DNA of 64,000 bases from RYN-428 sp035551995 (GCA_035551995.1 DASZME010000097.1:1-64000), one strand, 5' to 3'. Positions 7,327 to 20,934 are shown, counted from the stretch's first letter. A program made the numbers and translations. Notes: a model not told the origin generated them from the sequence alone.

Positions 7327-8874
7327 ATGCGAAGAATGCGCTTCCCTAGGCACCGAATTTTGTCGCTCCTTCTCCTGTCGGCGGGCGGGGCGCTCATGCT
7401 CATTTCCCCCGCTTCCGCGTGGGCCCGCGCCGGCGGCGGCGAAGGATATCACGGCGGTGGCGGCGGACACGGAGGCGGAGGAGGCGGCGGCGGCGGAAAC
7501 GGACTTGGCGGCTTGATCTATTTGATCATCGAACTTTTTATTTACCACCCCATCATCGGTCTGATCCTGCTTGTCGTCGCCGCCTACGTGTTCCGCAATT
7601 ACTCGAATCAGGGTGGCCAGGGCGGCGCCGGACTCCCGCTTGCGCCGGCGCCGGCGCCTCAAAACGCCGCCGCGCGCGAGCAGGCGATCAACGCGCTTCG
7701 CGCCAACGATCCCAATTTCGACGAGATGGCATTTTATCGGCGGGCCGACGTCGCGTTCCGAAAAATCCAGGCCGCGTGGTGTTCGCAGAATCTCGCGCAA
7801 GTCCGGCCGTTCATTTCCGACGGCGTTCATGAACGCTTCACCCTGCAATTTGCCGAGCAGCGCGCCCAGGGCTGGCGCGATCAACTGGACAACCTTCAGC
7901 TTCACAACATCTCGATCGTGCAATTGCAGTCCGACGGTCTTTTCGATGAATTGTCTGTGCGCATCGACGCGAGCGCCGCCGACTATCGCGTGTCGCTCGC
8001 CAACGGCGCCCGCCTCACCGGGCTTGTGGCGCCGGAACGGTTTGTCGAGGTGTGGTCATTCCTGCGCCGTCGCGGCGCCACGACACAACCGAACAAGGCC
8101 GGCCTGATCGAAGGCCAATGTCCCAACTGCGGGGCGCCGGTGGAGTTGAACCAGACCGCCAACTGCACCCATTGCAAAGCGTTGCTGCGAAGCGGCCAAT
8201 ACGATTGGATTCTTTCCGAGATCACGCAGGAGATCGAATGGAACGGCGACCGCCACGGCGTTCTCCCCGGCGTCGCCGCCCTGACCCAGCGCGATCCGGA
8301 TTTTAACGCCGTCGAACTGGAAGATCGCGCCTCGGTCATGTTCTGGCGAAAAGCGACCGCCGACCGCATCGGAAAGATCGATCCTTTCCGCAAGGCCGCG
8401 TCCGAAACGTTCTGCAACGCCTACGCCCAGTGGCTACAACCCGGCCCGGCGGGCGAGCGCCAAATATTCGCCGACTGCGCCGTCGGCGCCGTCACTCTCC
8501 TTGGCGTCGCCCCCTCCGCCAATCCCTCGGCGCCCGATGACGGGGACCGAGCCGTGGTCGAGGTTCGCTGGTCGGCCAATCGAATTCTTCTGACGCCCAA
8601 TCAGCCGCCGCGTCTACTCGAACCCAACCATCTCGCCTATTCGCTCTTGGTCTTATGGCGTAAGGCCGGCACAAAAACCGACGCCGGCAAAGGCATTTCC
8701 TCCGCCCACTGCCCCGGCTGCGGCGCCCCCGAGTCCAACAGCGACTCCAACGCCTGCGATTTCTGCGGACTCGTGCTGAACGACGGGGCGCACGGGTGGA
8801 TCCTGATCGACATTCAGGATCGCAACAGTCCAGGGGGAGCGAGGGTGATGCAAACGCTGCAGGCGGTGAGATGA
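7327..8874 (+). CDS. Tim44-like domain protein with two zinc ribbons
   Basis: This 515-residue protein has an N-terminal signal or anchor (residues 10-33), a Gly/His-rich low-complexity stretch (about 36-60), a transmembrane segment (LIYLIIELFIYHPIIGLILL) and an Ala/Pro linker. Two Tim44-like modules follow, at about residues 120-260 and 310-450 (FDEMAFYRRADVAFRKIQAAW; FNAVELEDRASVMFWRKATAD). Each is followed by a zinc ribbon: CPNCGAP...CTHC near 265 and CPGCGAP...CDFC near 465. Proteins of this build occur in many bacteria as inner-membrane proteins of uncertain role. The tandem duplication is clear. A 150-base gap separates it from amrS, so co-transcription is possible but not shown. Confidence 0.85.
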   Translation: MRRMRFPRHRILSLLLLSAGGALMLISPASAWARAGGGEGYHGGGGGHGGGGGGGGGNGLGGLIYLIIELFIYHPIIGLILLVVAAYVFRNYSNQGGQGGAGLPLAPAPAPQNAAAREQAINALRANDPNFDEMAFYRRADVAFRKIQAAWCSQNLAQVRPFISDGVHERFTLQFAEQRAQGWRDQLDNLQLHNISIVQLQSDGLFDELSVRIDASAADYRVSLANGARLTGLVAPERFVEVWSFLRRRGATTQPNKAGLIEGQCPNCGAPVELNQTANCTHCKALLRSGQYDWILSEITQEIEWNGDRHGVLPGVAALTQRDPDFNAVELEDRASVMFWRKATADRIGKIDPFRKAASETFCNAYAQWLQPGPAGERQIFADCAVGAVTLLGVAPSANPSAPDDGDRAVVEVRWSANRILLTPNQPPRLLEPNHLAYSLLVLWRKAGTKTDAGKGISSAHCPGCGAPESNSDSNACDFCGLVLNDGAHGWILIDIQDRNSPGGARVMQTLQAVR

Positions 8875-8942
8875 CGCCGATCGGCCGGGAATTTCAATCG
8901 TCTCTCTGCTCAAGAAATGTCGCGCTCCGATACGCGCGGAAA

Positions 8943-9230
8943 TCAGTCATTCTTGTAGACTTTATGTCTCGGCCGTCCGCGCAGGATTTCCGCTTTCCCC
9001 CACGCGGTCACGTTCTTAAACGCATCGCTTTTTATGAAGTCGTTAAACGCTTCGTGCGTTTGCCACTCGCTCTGAATCAGGAAACTTCCCGCCGATTGCA
9101 CATCCTCGAATAAATGCGATTCGATATGGCCCGGAACCTGTTTCAGATGTTCCAGGACACTGATAAAGCCGTTCTTGAATTCGGCTTCTTTGCCGGGGAT
9201 GACGTCGTAGTGCATGCCGATGGTTGTCAT
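8943..9230 (-). CDS. Antibiotic-biosynthesis-monooxygenase (ABM) domain protein
   Basis: A 95-residue dimeric alpha-beta barrel (ABM/DUF) protein: MHYDVIPGKEAEFKNGFISV, then FIQ-type strand FLIQSEWQTHEAFNDFIKS. Family members include small monooxygenases and quinone-modifying or haem-degrading enzymes, but the fold alone does not give the substrate. Its ATG overlaps the gpsA stop codon in an ATGA arrangement (9227-9230), so it is almost certainly translated by coupling from the gpsA message. A general cytoplasmic stress or detoxification role is possible but unproven. Confidence 0.85.
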   Translation of the reverse strand: MTTIGMHYDVIPGKEAEFKNGFISVLEHLKQVPGHIESHLFEDVQSAGSFLIQSEWQTHEAFNDFIKSDAFKNVTAWGKAEILRGRPRHKVYKND

Positions 9231-10261
9231 TTAATTCTTTCGGGTTTCGGATCGCGGTTCATTAGTTCGCTCAGGGCGTGCAGCACGTCCTTGCCCTCGA
9301 AGAGAACGGAATAAACCGCTTCGGTAATCGGCATCTCGACGTCATGGCGACGGGCGAGTTGCATGACGGATTGCGTGGTTGGAACGCCCTCAGCCACGCT
9401 GTCCATCTTGGCCAGAATATCGGGAAGTTTCTGGCCTTTGCCGATGCGCTCTCCGACCGTGCGATTGCGGCCTTCGGGGCTGACGCAGGTGGTCATCAAA
9501 TCGCCAAGACCCGCCAAACCCTGAAAAGTGTCGGCACTGGCGCCCATCGCCACGCCAAGGCGGGTGATTTCGACCAGCCCGCGCGTCACCAGCGCCGCCT
9601 TGGCGTTGTTGCCGGCGGCGAGGCCGTCGAGAATGCCGGCGGCGATCGCGACCACATTCTTCATTGCGCCGGCCAGTTCGACGCCAATGACGTCCGTATT
9701 GGTGTAGACGCGAAACCACTGGGTGGAAAAAACGCGCTGCGTTCGGATCGCCAGTTCCGCGTCGGCCGACGCGGCTACCGCCGTTCCGGGCAGGCATTTG
9801 GCCAATTCGGCGGCGATGTTGGGCCCCGACAAGGCAACCAGCGCATGCGGAGTCGCTTCGCGCGTTTCCCGCATCCGCCTGGCGCGCAACACATCGTCGA
9901 TCACCTGCGTGGGGCGTAGTAAGGTGCCGTTCTCGATTCCCTTGGCGACCGACACGATCGCCGCTCCCGGCGGAACATAATCCACCAGCCGTTGCCAGAC
10001 CGATCGCATGTATTGCGTCGGCACCGCCGAGAGGATCATTGTCGTTCCGCTAAAGCACTCGGCGTCGTTGGCCGTCAGACGAACATCCGGCGGGATTCGC
10101 GCGCCCGGCAGCAATTTACTCTGTTCGCGGTTTTGCACGAGGCGTTCGATTGAATCCTCGAACGCGCCCCACATCGTTACCCCATGCCCGCCTTGGGTCA
10201 GGAGAATGGAACAGACGGTCGCCATGGCGCCGTCACCCAAAATCGTTACATGCTCGGCCAT
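9227..10261 (-). CDS. gpsA: Glycerol-3-phosphate dehydrogenase [NAD(P)+]
   Basis: Starting at the ATG at 10261 the enzyme has 344 residues, the usual GpsA length. It reduces dihydroxyacetone phosphate to sn-glycerol 3-phosphate for phospholipid synthesis in the cytoplasm. Visible motifs are the Rossmann loop TILGDGAMATV, the VSVAKGIE segment, the LSGPNIAAEL strand, the catalytic Lys region GVELAGAMKNVVAIAAGI and the C-terminal GLAGLGDLMTTC. The open frame extends 30 codons upstream, but those residues are unlike the family, so I reject the longer start. The gene is coupled to the ABM gene by a four-base overlap. A broken Uma2 gene diverges immediately upstream. Confidence 0.95.
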   Translation of the reverse strand: MAEHVTILGDGAMATVCSILLTQGGHGVTMWGAFEDSIERLVQNREQSKLLPGARIPPDVRLTANDAECFSGTTMILSAVPTQYMRSVWQRLVDYVPPGAAIVSVAKGIENGTLLRPTQVIDDVLRARRMRETREATPHALVALSGPNIAAELAKCLPGTAVAASADAELAIRTQRVFSTQWFRVYTNTDVIGVELAGAMKNVVAIAAGILDGLAAGNNAKAALVTRGLVEITRLGVAMGASADTFQGLAGLGDLMTTCVSPEGRNRTVGERIGKGQKLPDILAKMDSVAEGVPTTQSVMQLARRHDVEMPITEAVYSVLFEGKDVLHALSELMNRDPKPERIK

Positions 10262-10269
10262 TAAAATTG

Positions 10270-10634
10270 ATTGTAGCGAAGTGGACGAAGGGATACGACA
10301 GGTCGCGTTTCGCACCCGACTGCTTTGTCCTGGCCATGCCGGCGGATACAATGGTCAGAGGTGATTTAGACAATCCCGGCTTCATTCCGATCCCGGCCGA
10401 TCTGGCCGTCGAGATCCTTTCGCCCACTGATCGTGTCAAAGACGTCGGCGACAAGGTCAAGGATTATCTCAAGGTCGGGTTTAAGGTCTTTGGGTGGTCA
10501 ATCCGGATTGGCGGCAAGTGCAAATCTATCGCCGCGACGGCAGCGTTCAGTTGCTCACGGAGAAAGACGAAGTAACCGGCGAAGCCGCCCTCCCGAACTT
10601 TCGCTGCAGGGTCGCCGAATTTTTCGACGTTTAA
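10270..10634 (+). pseudogene. Uma2-family (DUF820) nuclease-like gene, truncated and frameshifted
   Basis: The first frame carries FAPDCFVL, then PADLAVEILSPTDRVKDVGDKVKDYLKVG, the centre of an Uma2 domain with the PD and ExLSP motifs. The second frame carries VVNPDWRQVQIYRRDGSVQ and ends LPNFRCRVAEFFDV at a TAA (10632-10634). The frames join if one T is added in gtctttggg near 10490 (giving V-F-W-V-V-N-P). The N-terminal ~90 residues of the family are missing, cut off against the gpsA start. Uma2 proteins have a restriction-endonuclease fold; their role is unclear. This copy is a remnant. Confidence 0.8.
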
Positions 10635-10718
10635 CGCGACGGCGCCGCCGTGGCATTCGATACAAAACGTCCGGTTTTTCCCTCTTCCGTCCTATGTCCG
10701 ACGTGTTACATTACATTA

Positions 10719-11096
10719 ATGCAGCAAATTTATACCGCGCGAAATGACATGGACGCCCACTTTCTCCAGGGACTGCTTGAGCAGGAGGGAATTACGGCCG
10801 TCATCCAAGGCGAGGCATTGGAGGGCGCGTGGGGGAACATGCCCGTCTCGGCAAGGTCGCTGCCGGGCGTGTGGGTGAACGAGGCGGACGTCGCCAAGGC
10901 GACGCCGATCGTCGACGAATATCAAAAACGGGAAGATGCCCATCTCCGCGATCCCGAATCGGCGGAAGAGCCGGCGGGGCCGACCTGGAAGTGCCCAAAG
11001 TGCGGCGAAGAAGTCGAAGATCAATTCGATGAGTGCTGGAATTGCGGCGCGGAAAGGCCGGCGCAAGATCAAGGTCCGGCCACGCCGACGATTTGA
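10719..11096 (+). CDS. DUF2007 protein with C-terminal zinc ribbon
   Basis: From the ATG at 10719 the product has 125 residues. The N-terminal ~70 residues are a DUF2007 (putative signal-transducing, PII-like) domain: IYTARNDMDAHFLQGLLEQEGI, VIQGEALEG and PGVWVNEADVAKA. The C-terminal part is a zinc ribbon, CPKCGEEV...CWNCGAE. The two-domain build is common in bacteria, but no biochemical function is established. The longer frame from 10650 adds an unrelated Cys-containing N terminus and is not preferred. It is likely cytoplasmic. Confidence 0.85.
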   Translation: MQQIYTARNDMDAHFLQGLLEQEGITAVIQGEALEGAWGNMPVSARSLPGVWVNEADVAKATPIVDEYQKREDAHLRDPESAEEPAGPTWKCPKCGEEVEDQFDECWNCGAERPAQDQGPATPTI

Positions 11097-11153
11097 GCGA
11101 GCCTATACGCGCTACCGGCTTAATGCGCGTATTCTCGATGTTTTCCGTCATCG

Positions 11154-11495
11154 TCATGGAAATAACGCGCTGACAAGCGCGGAAAACCCCGGAAGAACCG
11201 CTTCACCAGTCACGGTTTCGGTCTCCTCAAGACGCTGGCGCGAACCGTCGAGTCGGTGAATTTGCACATAGCGAAATTTTGGATTCATTTCCCATACCAA
11301 CTTGATTCCGGCTGAACGATAGTCGGCGAGTTTCTCTTCCAGTTCGTATATTTTGTCGTTCGGGGATCCGACGCCGGTTCTGAGGTACTCCGAAGAGCCG
11401 AATCGAAGCGTCGCGGAATCCGGCTCTTTGGAGTACCTCAGAACCGGCGTCACCACCAAACGCTCAGCCACGCGATCATTAACAAAACGTCGCAC
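11154..11495 (-). pseudogene. Uma2-family fragment interrupted in frame by a palindromic element
   Basis: The C-terminal part (SPNDKIYELEEKLADYRSAGIKLVWEMNP, then LPGFSALVSALFP) is an Uma2 domain end, and the first residues (RVAERLVVTPVL) fit the preceding strand. Between them ~24 residues (RYSKEPDSATLRFGSSEYL and following) correspond exactly to an 80-base palindrome at 11371-11450, where the family would have only VEVLSP. The frame stays open through the insert. The N-terminal ~80 residues of the family are absent and no ribosome-binding site is evident, so the gene is probably dead, though a translated fragment cannot be excluded. Confidence 0.75.
11371..11450. repeat. 80-base palindromic element inside an Uma2 reading frame
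   Basis: Arms 11371-11400 and 11421-11450 are complementary at 29 of 30 positions, with a 20-base loop. The arm reads acgccggttctgaggtactc and continues to gccg. In one frame it encodes SSEYLRTGV, similar to the 'SEYLR' translations left by widely dispersed palindromic repeats in environmental bacterial genomes (recollection). It is inserted in frame in a Uma2 gene. Confidence 0.9.
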
Positions 11496-11615
11496 GCGCT
11501 ACCAAACTGAAATACGCTCGAGCGGGTGAAGGCGGCTCCTTCCAGACAAATCGTACATGCGATTCTTCGTTCGGTTATTCGCCGTGGTTTCGGCAAAACG
11601 AGTCAGCCAAACAAG

Positions 11616-11651
11616 ACCTCCCCGCTTCAGCGTTTGCTGGAGCGGGGAGGT
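11616..11651 (-). terminator. Intrinsic terminator after rpoC
   Basis: A 16-bp stem (acctccccgcttcagc with one G-T pair, 11616-11631 and 11636-11651) with a gttt loop lies 60 bases after the rpoC stop. Read on the minus strand it is followed by cttgttt, a short T-rich tail. The DNA between 11496 and 11713 otherwise holds no gene that I can support. Confidence 0.8.
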
Positions 11652-11713
11652 CGTTAACGACAGGTCTCGATTGGCGCGTTATTGCGCGTGGGGAACTCGT
11701 TTCACCGATCGCC

Positions 11714-16123
<4,410 letters not shown>

Positions 16124-16216
16124 GATCGTTGTCTTTCCTTTGTGCTACGGACGGTGTGTCCGTGTTTACCAATTCAAAAATTCATCCGAACAACCGCAGG
16201 GCGGTTGGTATTTGCG

Positions 16217-16435
16217 TCAAGCGGATTTTCGCTTCCGAGCCGATTTCACCGGCATCGCTTCGATCAGCTTGCGAAGCGCTCGGTTCACTTCCTCATCGTC
16301 CTTGAACACTTTCCTCAAATCGTTGTCCAATCGGACATAGCCGCGTCTGAACGAAATAAAGCGCTGCCATTCCGCTTCACCGCGGGCAATCACCGGCGCC
16401 TTCGACGCATCAATATCTGCCGCATCGATCGCCAT
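16217..16435 (-). CDS. BrnA-type antitoxin, apparently intact
   Basis: This 72-residue protein has a short acidic N terminus (DAADIDASKAPVIARGEAEW) and a C-terminal DNA-binding-like part (YVRLDNDLRKVFKDDEEVNRALRKLI) ending in a basic tail. The order toxin then antitoxin matches BrnT/BrnA modules, and a BrnT gene does lie 32 bases upstream, although broken. Such antitoxins neutralise the toxin and repress their own promoter. A site ggaagag lies just before the ATG. The assignment rests mainly on its neighbour; another ribbon-helix-helix antitoxin type is possible. Confidence 0.6.
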   Translation of the reverse strand: MAIDAADIDASKAPVIARGEAEWQRFISFRRGYVRLDNDLRKVFKDDEEVNRALRKLIEAMPVKSARKRKSA

Positions 16436-16467
16436 CTCTTCCGGCGTAAAACTTCACATAGCGGACC

Positions 16468-16747
16468 TTATGCTTCGCTGGCGTAACGGCGCGTCTCTGC
16501 TTGATTCGCTCGGCGAGCACTGATGATACGGATCTTTTCATGACGTTCGGTAGCACCAGCAACCTGAGTTTTTCCGAGAGGCCGAGAACCACGTCTCGGT
16601 ATTCTGTCTCTGTCGAATGAACCGTGTCAGGATCGACAATCCGGTGCGGATCGGCCCAAACGGTCATTGCTTCGTCGAATGAAACGCGGTGATTGCGATA
16701 TTAGAATCCGCTTTCTTCGCGTTCCATTCGAATTCGCTCACGATCAC
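16468..16747 (-). pseudogene. brnT: BrnT-family toxin with two frameshifts
   Basis: Three short frames read in order give a complete BrnT-like ribonuclease toxin. The first, from a GTG at 16747, gives EFEWNAKKADSNI. The second gives NHRVSFDEAMTVWADP and EYRDVVLGLSEKLRLLV. The third gives TERHEKIRIISARRANQAETRRYASEA and a TAA at 16468-16470. Single-base shifts lie near 16712 and near 16545. BrnT cleaves RNA and is silenced by BrnA. Here the toxin is broken and the antitoxin frame is open, the usual order of decay for such a module. It lies between rpoB and rpoC. Confidence 0.8.
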
Positions 16748-16790
16748 GCCTCTCCAGCCCACCTGATCCGCAACTGCGGACTCTACGTCT

Positions 16791-19700
16791 TCACATCATG
16801 TCCTCATCCTCAGGCTCGCCACCAAGACCTTTCTTCTTCTCAAGCTGGATATTCAATCCCAGCCCGCGAATTTCGTTACACAGCACGTCGAACGATACCG
16901 GCGTTCCCGCTTCCAGCGTGTTGGTCCCTTTCACCATCGATTCGTAAATCTTAGTGCGGCCTTCCACGTCGTCGGACTTCACCGTCAGCAGTTCCTGGAG
17001 GACATAGGCTGAGCCATAGGCTTCCAGGCCCCACACTTCCATCTCGCCGAAGCGCTGACCGCCGGTGCGGGCCTTGCCGCCGAGGGGTTGCTGCGTGATC
17101 AGCGAGTAAGGGCCGGTGGCGCGGGCGTGGATTTTGTCGTCGACCAAGTGGTGAAGCTTCATCATGTAGATGTAGCCGACCGTCGTCTTCTGCTCGAACG
17201 GCTCGCCGGTGCGGCCGTCGCGAAGCTGAATCTTTCCGCCCCATGGCATCTCCGCGTCCAACTCACGCGAATCGATCGACGTCTTATTCGCCTTTTTCTC
17301 CTTGCGGCGATCGCGAACCGCTTTGTTGGCTTCCTCGACCGCCTTGAAGATTTCATCTTCCGTCGCGCCATCGAAGACCGGAGTAATGGTCTGAAAACCA
17401 AGCACCGCGCCGGCCCAACCCAAATGCGTTTCGAGAATCTGGCCAACGTTCATACGACTCGGCACACCCAAAGGATTCAGCAGAATGTCCAGCGGCGTGC
17501 CATCTTCCAGGAATGGCATGTCTTCTTCCGGCACAATGCGGGCGATAACGCCCTTGTTGCCGTGACGTCCGGCCATCTTGTCGCCGACGGAGAGTTGCCG
17601 TTTGGTGGCGATGTAAATCTTCACCATCTCCAGCACGCCCGACGGCAATTCGTCGCCGCGCTTCATGTGCTCCATCCGGCGCACTTTTTCCTTCAGGACC
17701 GCCTGCACGCGCGGCCAGAAGCGGCTGTGCGTATTAAGACCCTGCTCCTTCGATTCCTTGGTTCCCTTGATCCACTCGGGGCTGAAGCCCTCGACTTGTT
17801 CAAGAAGAACGTCGGGGTTCTCCGAGAGACCGACCTTCTGCTTGGTTCCCGGATCGACCAGCAGCGTGCCGGTCACTTCGTTGACCTCATTCACCATCTG
17901 CTTGAACAGCGAGATGGCCTTGAGATTCATTTCCTTTTCGTAGGTTTCGATGTCTTTTTTCAGCGTCTTTTTCTGCTCTTCGGTCATGTGCATGCGACGG
18001 CTGAATCGCGAGGCGCCGATCACGACGCCCTCTTCGCCCGCCGGCATTTCCAGCGAGTCGTTCTTCACGTCTTCGCCGGCCCGGCCGAAGATGGCGTGCA
18101 GAAGCTTTTCTTCCGGCGTCAGCTCGCTCTTGCTCTTTGGAGCGATCTTGCCGACCAGAATATCCCCCGGCCCGACGCGGGTGCCGACGCGAACGACGCC
18201 ATTTTCATCGAGATTGGCCAAGGCACGCTCGCTCACGTTGGGGATGTCGCGCGTGAACTCTTCGCGACCCAGCTTGGTCTCACGAATTTCCACGTCGTAT
18301 TCCTCGATGTGGATCGAGGTGAAAATGTCTTCCTTCACGAGCCGTTGGCTGATGACGATGGCGTCTTCGAAGTTATAGCCGTCGAAGGTCATGAAGCCGA
18401 CGAGCACGTTTCGGCCCAGGGCCAACTCACCCTGGTGCGTCGCGGCGCCGTCGGCGATGATCTGACCTTTCTTGACCCGCTGGCCCTTCTTGACGATGGG
18501 CTTTTGGTTCAGGCAGGTGCGCTCATTGAGTCCGGTGAATTTGCGCAGGACGTATTCGTCCGCGTTGTCGATTAGAATATGAAGTGCATCGACGGCGGTG
18601 ACGACTCCCGCCCGCTCGGCTCGAACCAACATGCCGCTGTTCTGCGCGACGGGTCTTTCCATGCCGGTCGAAACCACCGGCGGATCGGTTCGCAACAGCG
18701 GAACCGCCTGCCGCTGCATGTTCGATCCCATCAAGGCTCGGTTGGCGTCGTCATGCTCGAGGAACGGAATGAGCGCCGCCGACACCGACACGGTCTGACG
18801 CGGACTAATGTCCACGTACTGAATTTCCTTGTGCGGAACGGTCGCCAGATCGCCCTGAACGCGAGCGAGAACGGCGCCCTTTTTAAGATGCCCATCCTTC
18901 TCCACCGCGTCGGGCGGCGCCAGGATGGATTTCATCTCTTCGTCGGCACGAAGATACTTATGCTCGCCATTAACTTTGCCGTCCTTTACCACGCGGTACG
19001 GCGTAATCAGGAAGCCATATTCGTCCAGGTCTGCGTAGATCGACAATGACGCGATAAGACCGATGTTGGTGCCTTCCGGCGTTTCGATCGGACAGATTCG
19101 GCCATAGTGCGAAATATGCACGTCGCGCACTTCAAAGCCGGCGCGTTTGCGATTCAACCCGCCTGGCCCGAGTGCCGACAACCGGCGCTCGTGCGTCAAC
19201 TGCGACAGCGGATTGGTCTGATCGACCACCTGCGAAAGTTCGCCGCGGCCGAAGAAGAAATCGATCGAGCTGCTGATGCTCTTGGAGTTCACCAACTCGG
19301 CGATTCGACCCAATTCGTTGGGGTCCTTCAGCGACATGCGCTCCTGGACCGTGCGCTTGAGCTTCAGGAAACCCTTGCGGAGTTCCTCGGCCGCAAGCTC
19401 GTCGATCGTGCGCAGACGACGGTTGCCCAGGTGATCGATGTCGTCGACATATCCTTCGCCGCTGCGCAGCTTGAACATGTATTTCAGCGAGTTGACCAAG
19501 TCTTCGCTTCGCAGCGTCATGACGGTTTCGGGCACGTTCTGATCAAACTTGCGGTTGATCCGGAAGCGGCCGACGCGGCCAAGCCGATAGCGATTTTCAT
19601 CGAAGAATTTTTCCTCGAACAGCGTTTGCGCCTTTTCCAGTTGCGGCGGATTGCCGGGCCGAAGCCGGGCGTAAATCCGCATTAAGGCGTCTTCATGGCT

Positions 19701-20564
19701 GGTCGAGCTGTCTTCGCCGAGCGTATTGAGGATAAGCGGGTCGGCCACCTTGGTGATGACCTCGATGCTCTTGAGGCTCGACGCCTGAATCTTATTCAGT
19801 GATTCGCCGATCTGGGCGCCGGCCTTGACCAGTTCTTCGCCGCTCTCGGCGTCGATAATCGCGGTCGCGGCGTAGTAGGTCGATTGAAGCTGGGTGACCT
19901 TGACGTTTTCCGTCGTGTAAAATTCCTTGATGATCGCTTCGTTGGTGCTGTATTTCTTGTCCAGCGCGCGGACGAAAGTGGTGGCGGGGATTTTCGACGA
20001 TTGGTCGATGCGGACGGCCAGCGCGTCTTTCTTGGTGACCGAGCATTCGATCCATGAGCCGCGTTCGGGAATGACACGGAAGCCGTGGAGGGGGCGATCC
20101 CCTTCCTGAACTTCGATGAGGAAGTCCACGCCGGGCGACCGATGGAGCTGGTTTACGATAACGCGCTCGGCGCCGTTGATGATGAATTCGCCGCCGCCGA
20201 TCATGATGGGGATTTCGCCCAGGTAGATGGAATCTTCCATCACCTCGTCTTTGTCTTTGCGGACAAAGCGCACCTGAATTCGGAACGGCATGCCGAAGGT
20301 CAACCGCAGCGCCCGACATTCATCGGTCGTGTACCGCGGCTCGGCAAGCTGGTAATTCATGTACTCCAGGCGGAGGTTGCCATCGTAACTTTCGATGGGG
20401 AACACCTCGCGGAGTAAATTTTCCAATCCCTCATTTTTTCGCTTCGAGGGGTCGATATCCTTTTGAAGGAATCGGGTATAGGCATCCGTCTGGACCCGAA
20501 TCAGATTTGGAATTTGCAGCGCGTCGCCACGCTTGCTGAAGTCGCGGACCTCATGCACTCGCAT
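16791..20564 (-). CDS. rpoB: DNA-directed RNA polymerase subunit beta
   Basis: The 1257-residue subunit is complete. Motifs include GDFSKRGDALQIPNLIRVQ at the N terminus (the usual beta protrusion start), the rifampicin-region segment SQVVDQTNPLSQLTHERRLSALGPGGL, and the C-terminal GKARTGGQRFGEMEVWGLEAYG. With beta' it forms the catalytic channel. A site aaaagga precedes the ATG. The ribosomal genes rplJ and rplL, which usually lie just upstream, are absent; dgkA and its terminator come first. rpoC follows only after the toxin-antitoxin remnant. The rifampicin region looks wild type. Confidence 0.98.
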   Translation of the reverse strand: MRVHEVRDFSKRGDALQIPNLIRVQTDAYTRFLQKDIDPSKRKNEGLENLLREVFPIESYDGNLRLEYMNYQLAEPRYTTDECRALRLTFGMPFRIQVRFVRKDKDEVMEDSIYLGEIPIMIGGGEFIINGAERVIVNQLHRSPGVDFLIEVQEGDRPLHGFRVIPERGSWIECSVTKKDALAVRIDQSSKIPATTFVRALDKKYSTNEAIIKEFYTTENVKVTQLQSTYYAATAIIDAESGEELVKAGAQIGESLNKIQASSLKSIEVITKVADPLILNTLGEDSSTSHEDALMRIYARLRPGNPPQLEKAQTLFEEKFFDENRYRLGRVGRFRINRKFDQNVPETVMTLRSEDLVNSLKYMFKLRSGEGYVDDIDHLGNRRLRTIDELAAEELRKGFLKLKRTVQERMSLKDPNELGRIAELVNSKSISSSIDFFFGRGELSQVVDQTNPLSQLTHERRLSALGPGGLNRKRAGFEVRDVHISHYGRICPIETPEGTNIGLIASLSIYADLDEYGFLITPYRVVKDGKVNGEHKYLRADEEMKSILAPPDAVEKDGHLKKGAVLARVQGDLATVPHKEIQYVDISPRQTVSVSAALIPFLEHDDANRALMGSNMQRQAVPLLRTDPPVVSTGMERPVAQNSGMLVRAERAGVVTAVDALHILIDNADEYVLRKFTGLNERTCLNQKPIVKKGQRVKKGQIIADGAATHQGELALGRNVLVGFMTFDGYNFEDAIVISQRLVKEDIFTSIHIEEYDVEIRETKLGREEFTRDIPNVSERALANLDENGVVRVGTRVGPGDILVGKIAPKSKSELTPEEKLLHAIFGRAGEDVKNDSLEMPAGEEGVVIGASRFSRRMHMTEEQKKTLKKDIETYEKEMNLKAISLFKQMVNEVNEVTGTLLVDPGTKQKVGLSENPDVLLEQVEGFSPEWIKGTKESKEQGLNTHSRFWPRVQAVLKEKVRRMEHMKRGDELPSGVLEMVKIYIATKRQLSVGDKMAGRHGNKGVIARIVPEEDMPFLEDGTPLDILLNPLGVPSRMNVGQILETHLGWAGAVLGFQTITPVFDGATEDEIFKAVEEANKAVRDRRKEKKANKTSIDSRELDAEMPWGGKIQLRDGRTGEPFEQKTTVGYIYMMKLHHLVDDKIHARATGPYSLITQQPLGGKARTGGQRFGEMEVWGLEAYGSAYVLQELLTVKSDDVEGRTKIYESMVKGTNTLEAGTPVSFDVLCNEIRGLGLNIQLEKKKGLGGEPEDEDMM

Positions 20565-20710
20565 CAGATTGTCCTTTTCCGTAAAGAAAGGAATAACCGC
20601 ATCACCGTGATCAAATCTTCGGTGGCGAGGCCAACCTCAACGTAACACGTTTTTCATTCTCAACTTATCGCACAGAGTCCGGCGTCTTGGCCGGCTCAGC
20701 CGATAAAATT

Positions 20711-20734
20711 AGCCGCTTTACTCTTTAAGCGGCT
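20711..20734 (-). terminator. Hairpin with T-rich tail in the rpoB leader
   Basis: A perfect 8-bp stem (agccgctt/aagcggct) with an 8-base loop is followed on the minus strand by aattttat. It lies ~150 bases upstream of the rpoB start and could be an attenuator or a weak terminator of upstream transcripts. A TTGACA lies immediately before it on the minus strand, but I see no -10 box at a good distance, so I do not call a promoter. The interval 20565-20934 has no gene. Confidence 0.4.
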
Positions 20735-20820
20735 TGTCAAACCAGGCAATGCACTCCGCTGCCCGGAACTCGAACTATACTATCTATATTGGCGGTCCTT
20801 GCGTTGACGCCCGGCGCAAT

Positions 20821-20855
20821 AGAAAAAAAGAACAACCCCCGCCCGTCGGACGGGG
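20821..20855 (-). terminator. Probable terminator after dgkA
   Basis: Read on the minus strand, a GC stem (cccc g...c gggg, 20837-20855) is followed within a few bases by ttcttttttt. It lies 80 bases after the dgkA stop and would insulate rpoB from it. Confidence 0.6.
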
Positions 20856-20934
20856 TCATCCTATTTTATCACAGAGCTTGTGCGGTACGCTTGCCAATAA
20901 TCCGTGTCATAGCTTATCCATAAATCAGCGTACG

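Noticed and set aside
6271..7923. 550-codon minus-strand frame across amrS and the Tim44-like gene
   Set aside because: Antisense to two well-recognised genes and without family motifs.
20700..20800. Sigma-70 type promoter for rpoB
   Set aside because: A TTGACA occurs on the minus strand near 20738, but no -10 box lies at 16-18 bases; the nearest TAATTT is at about 23.
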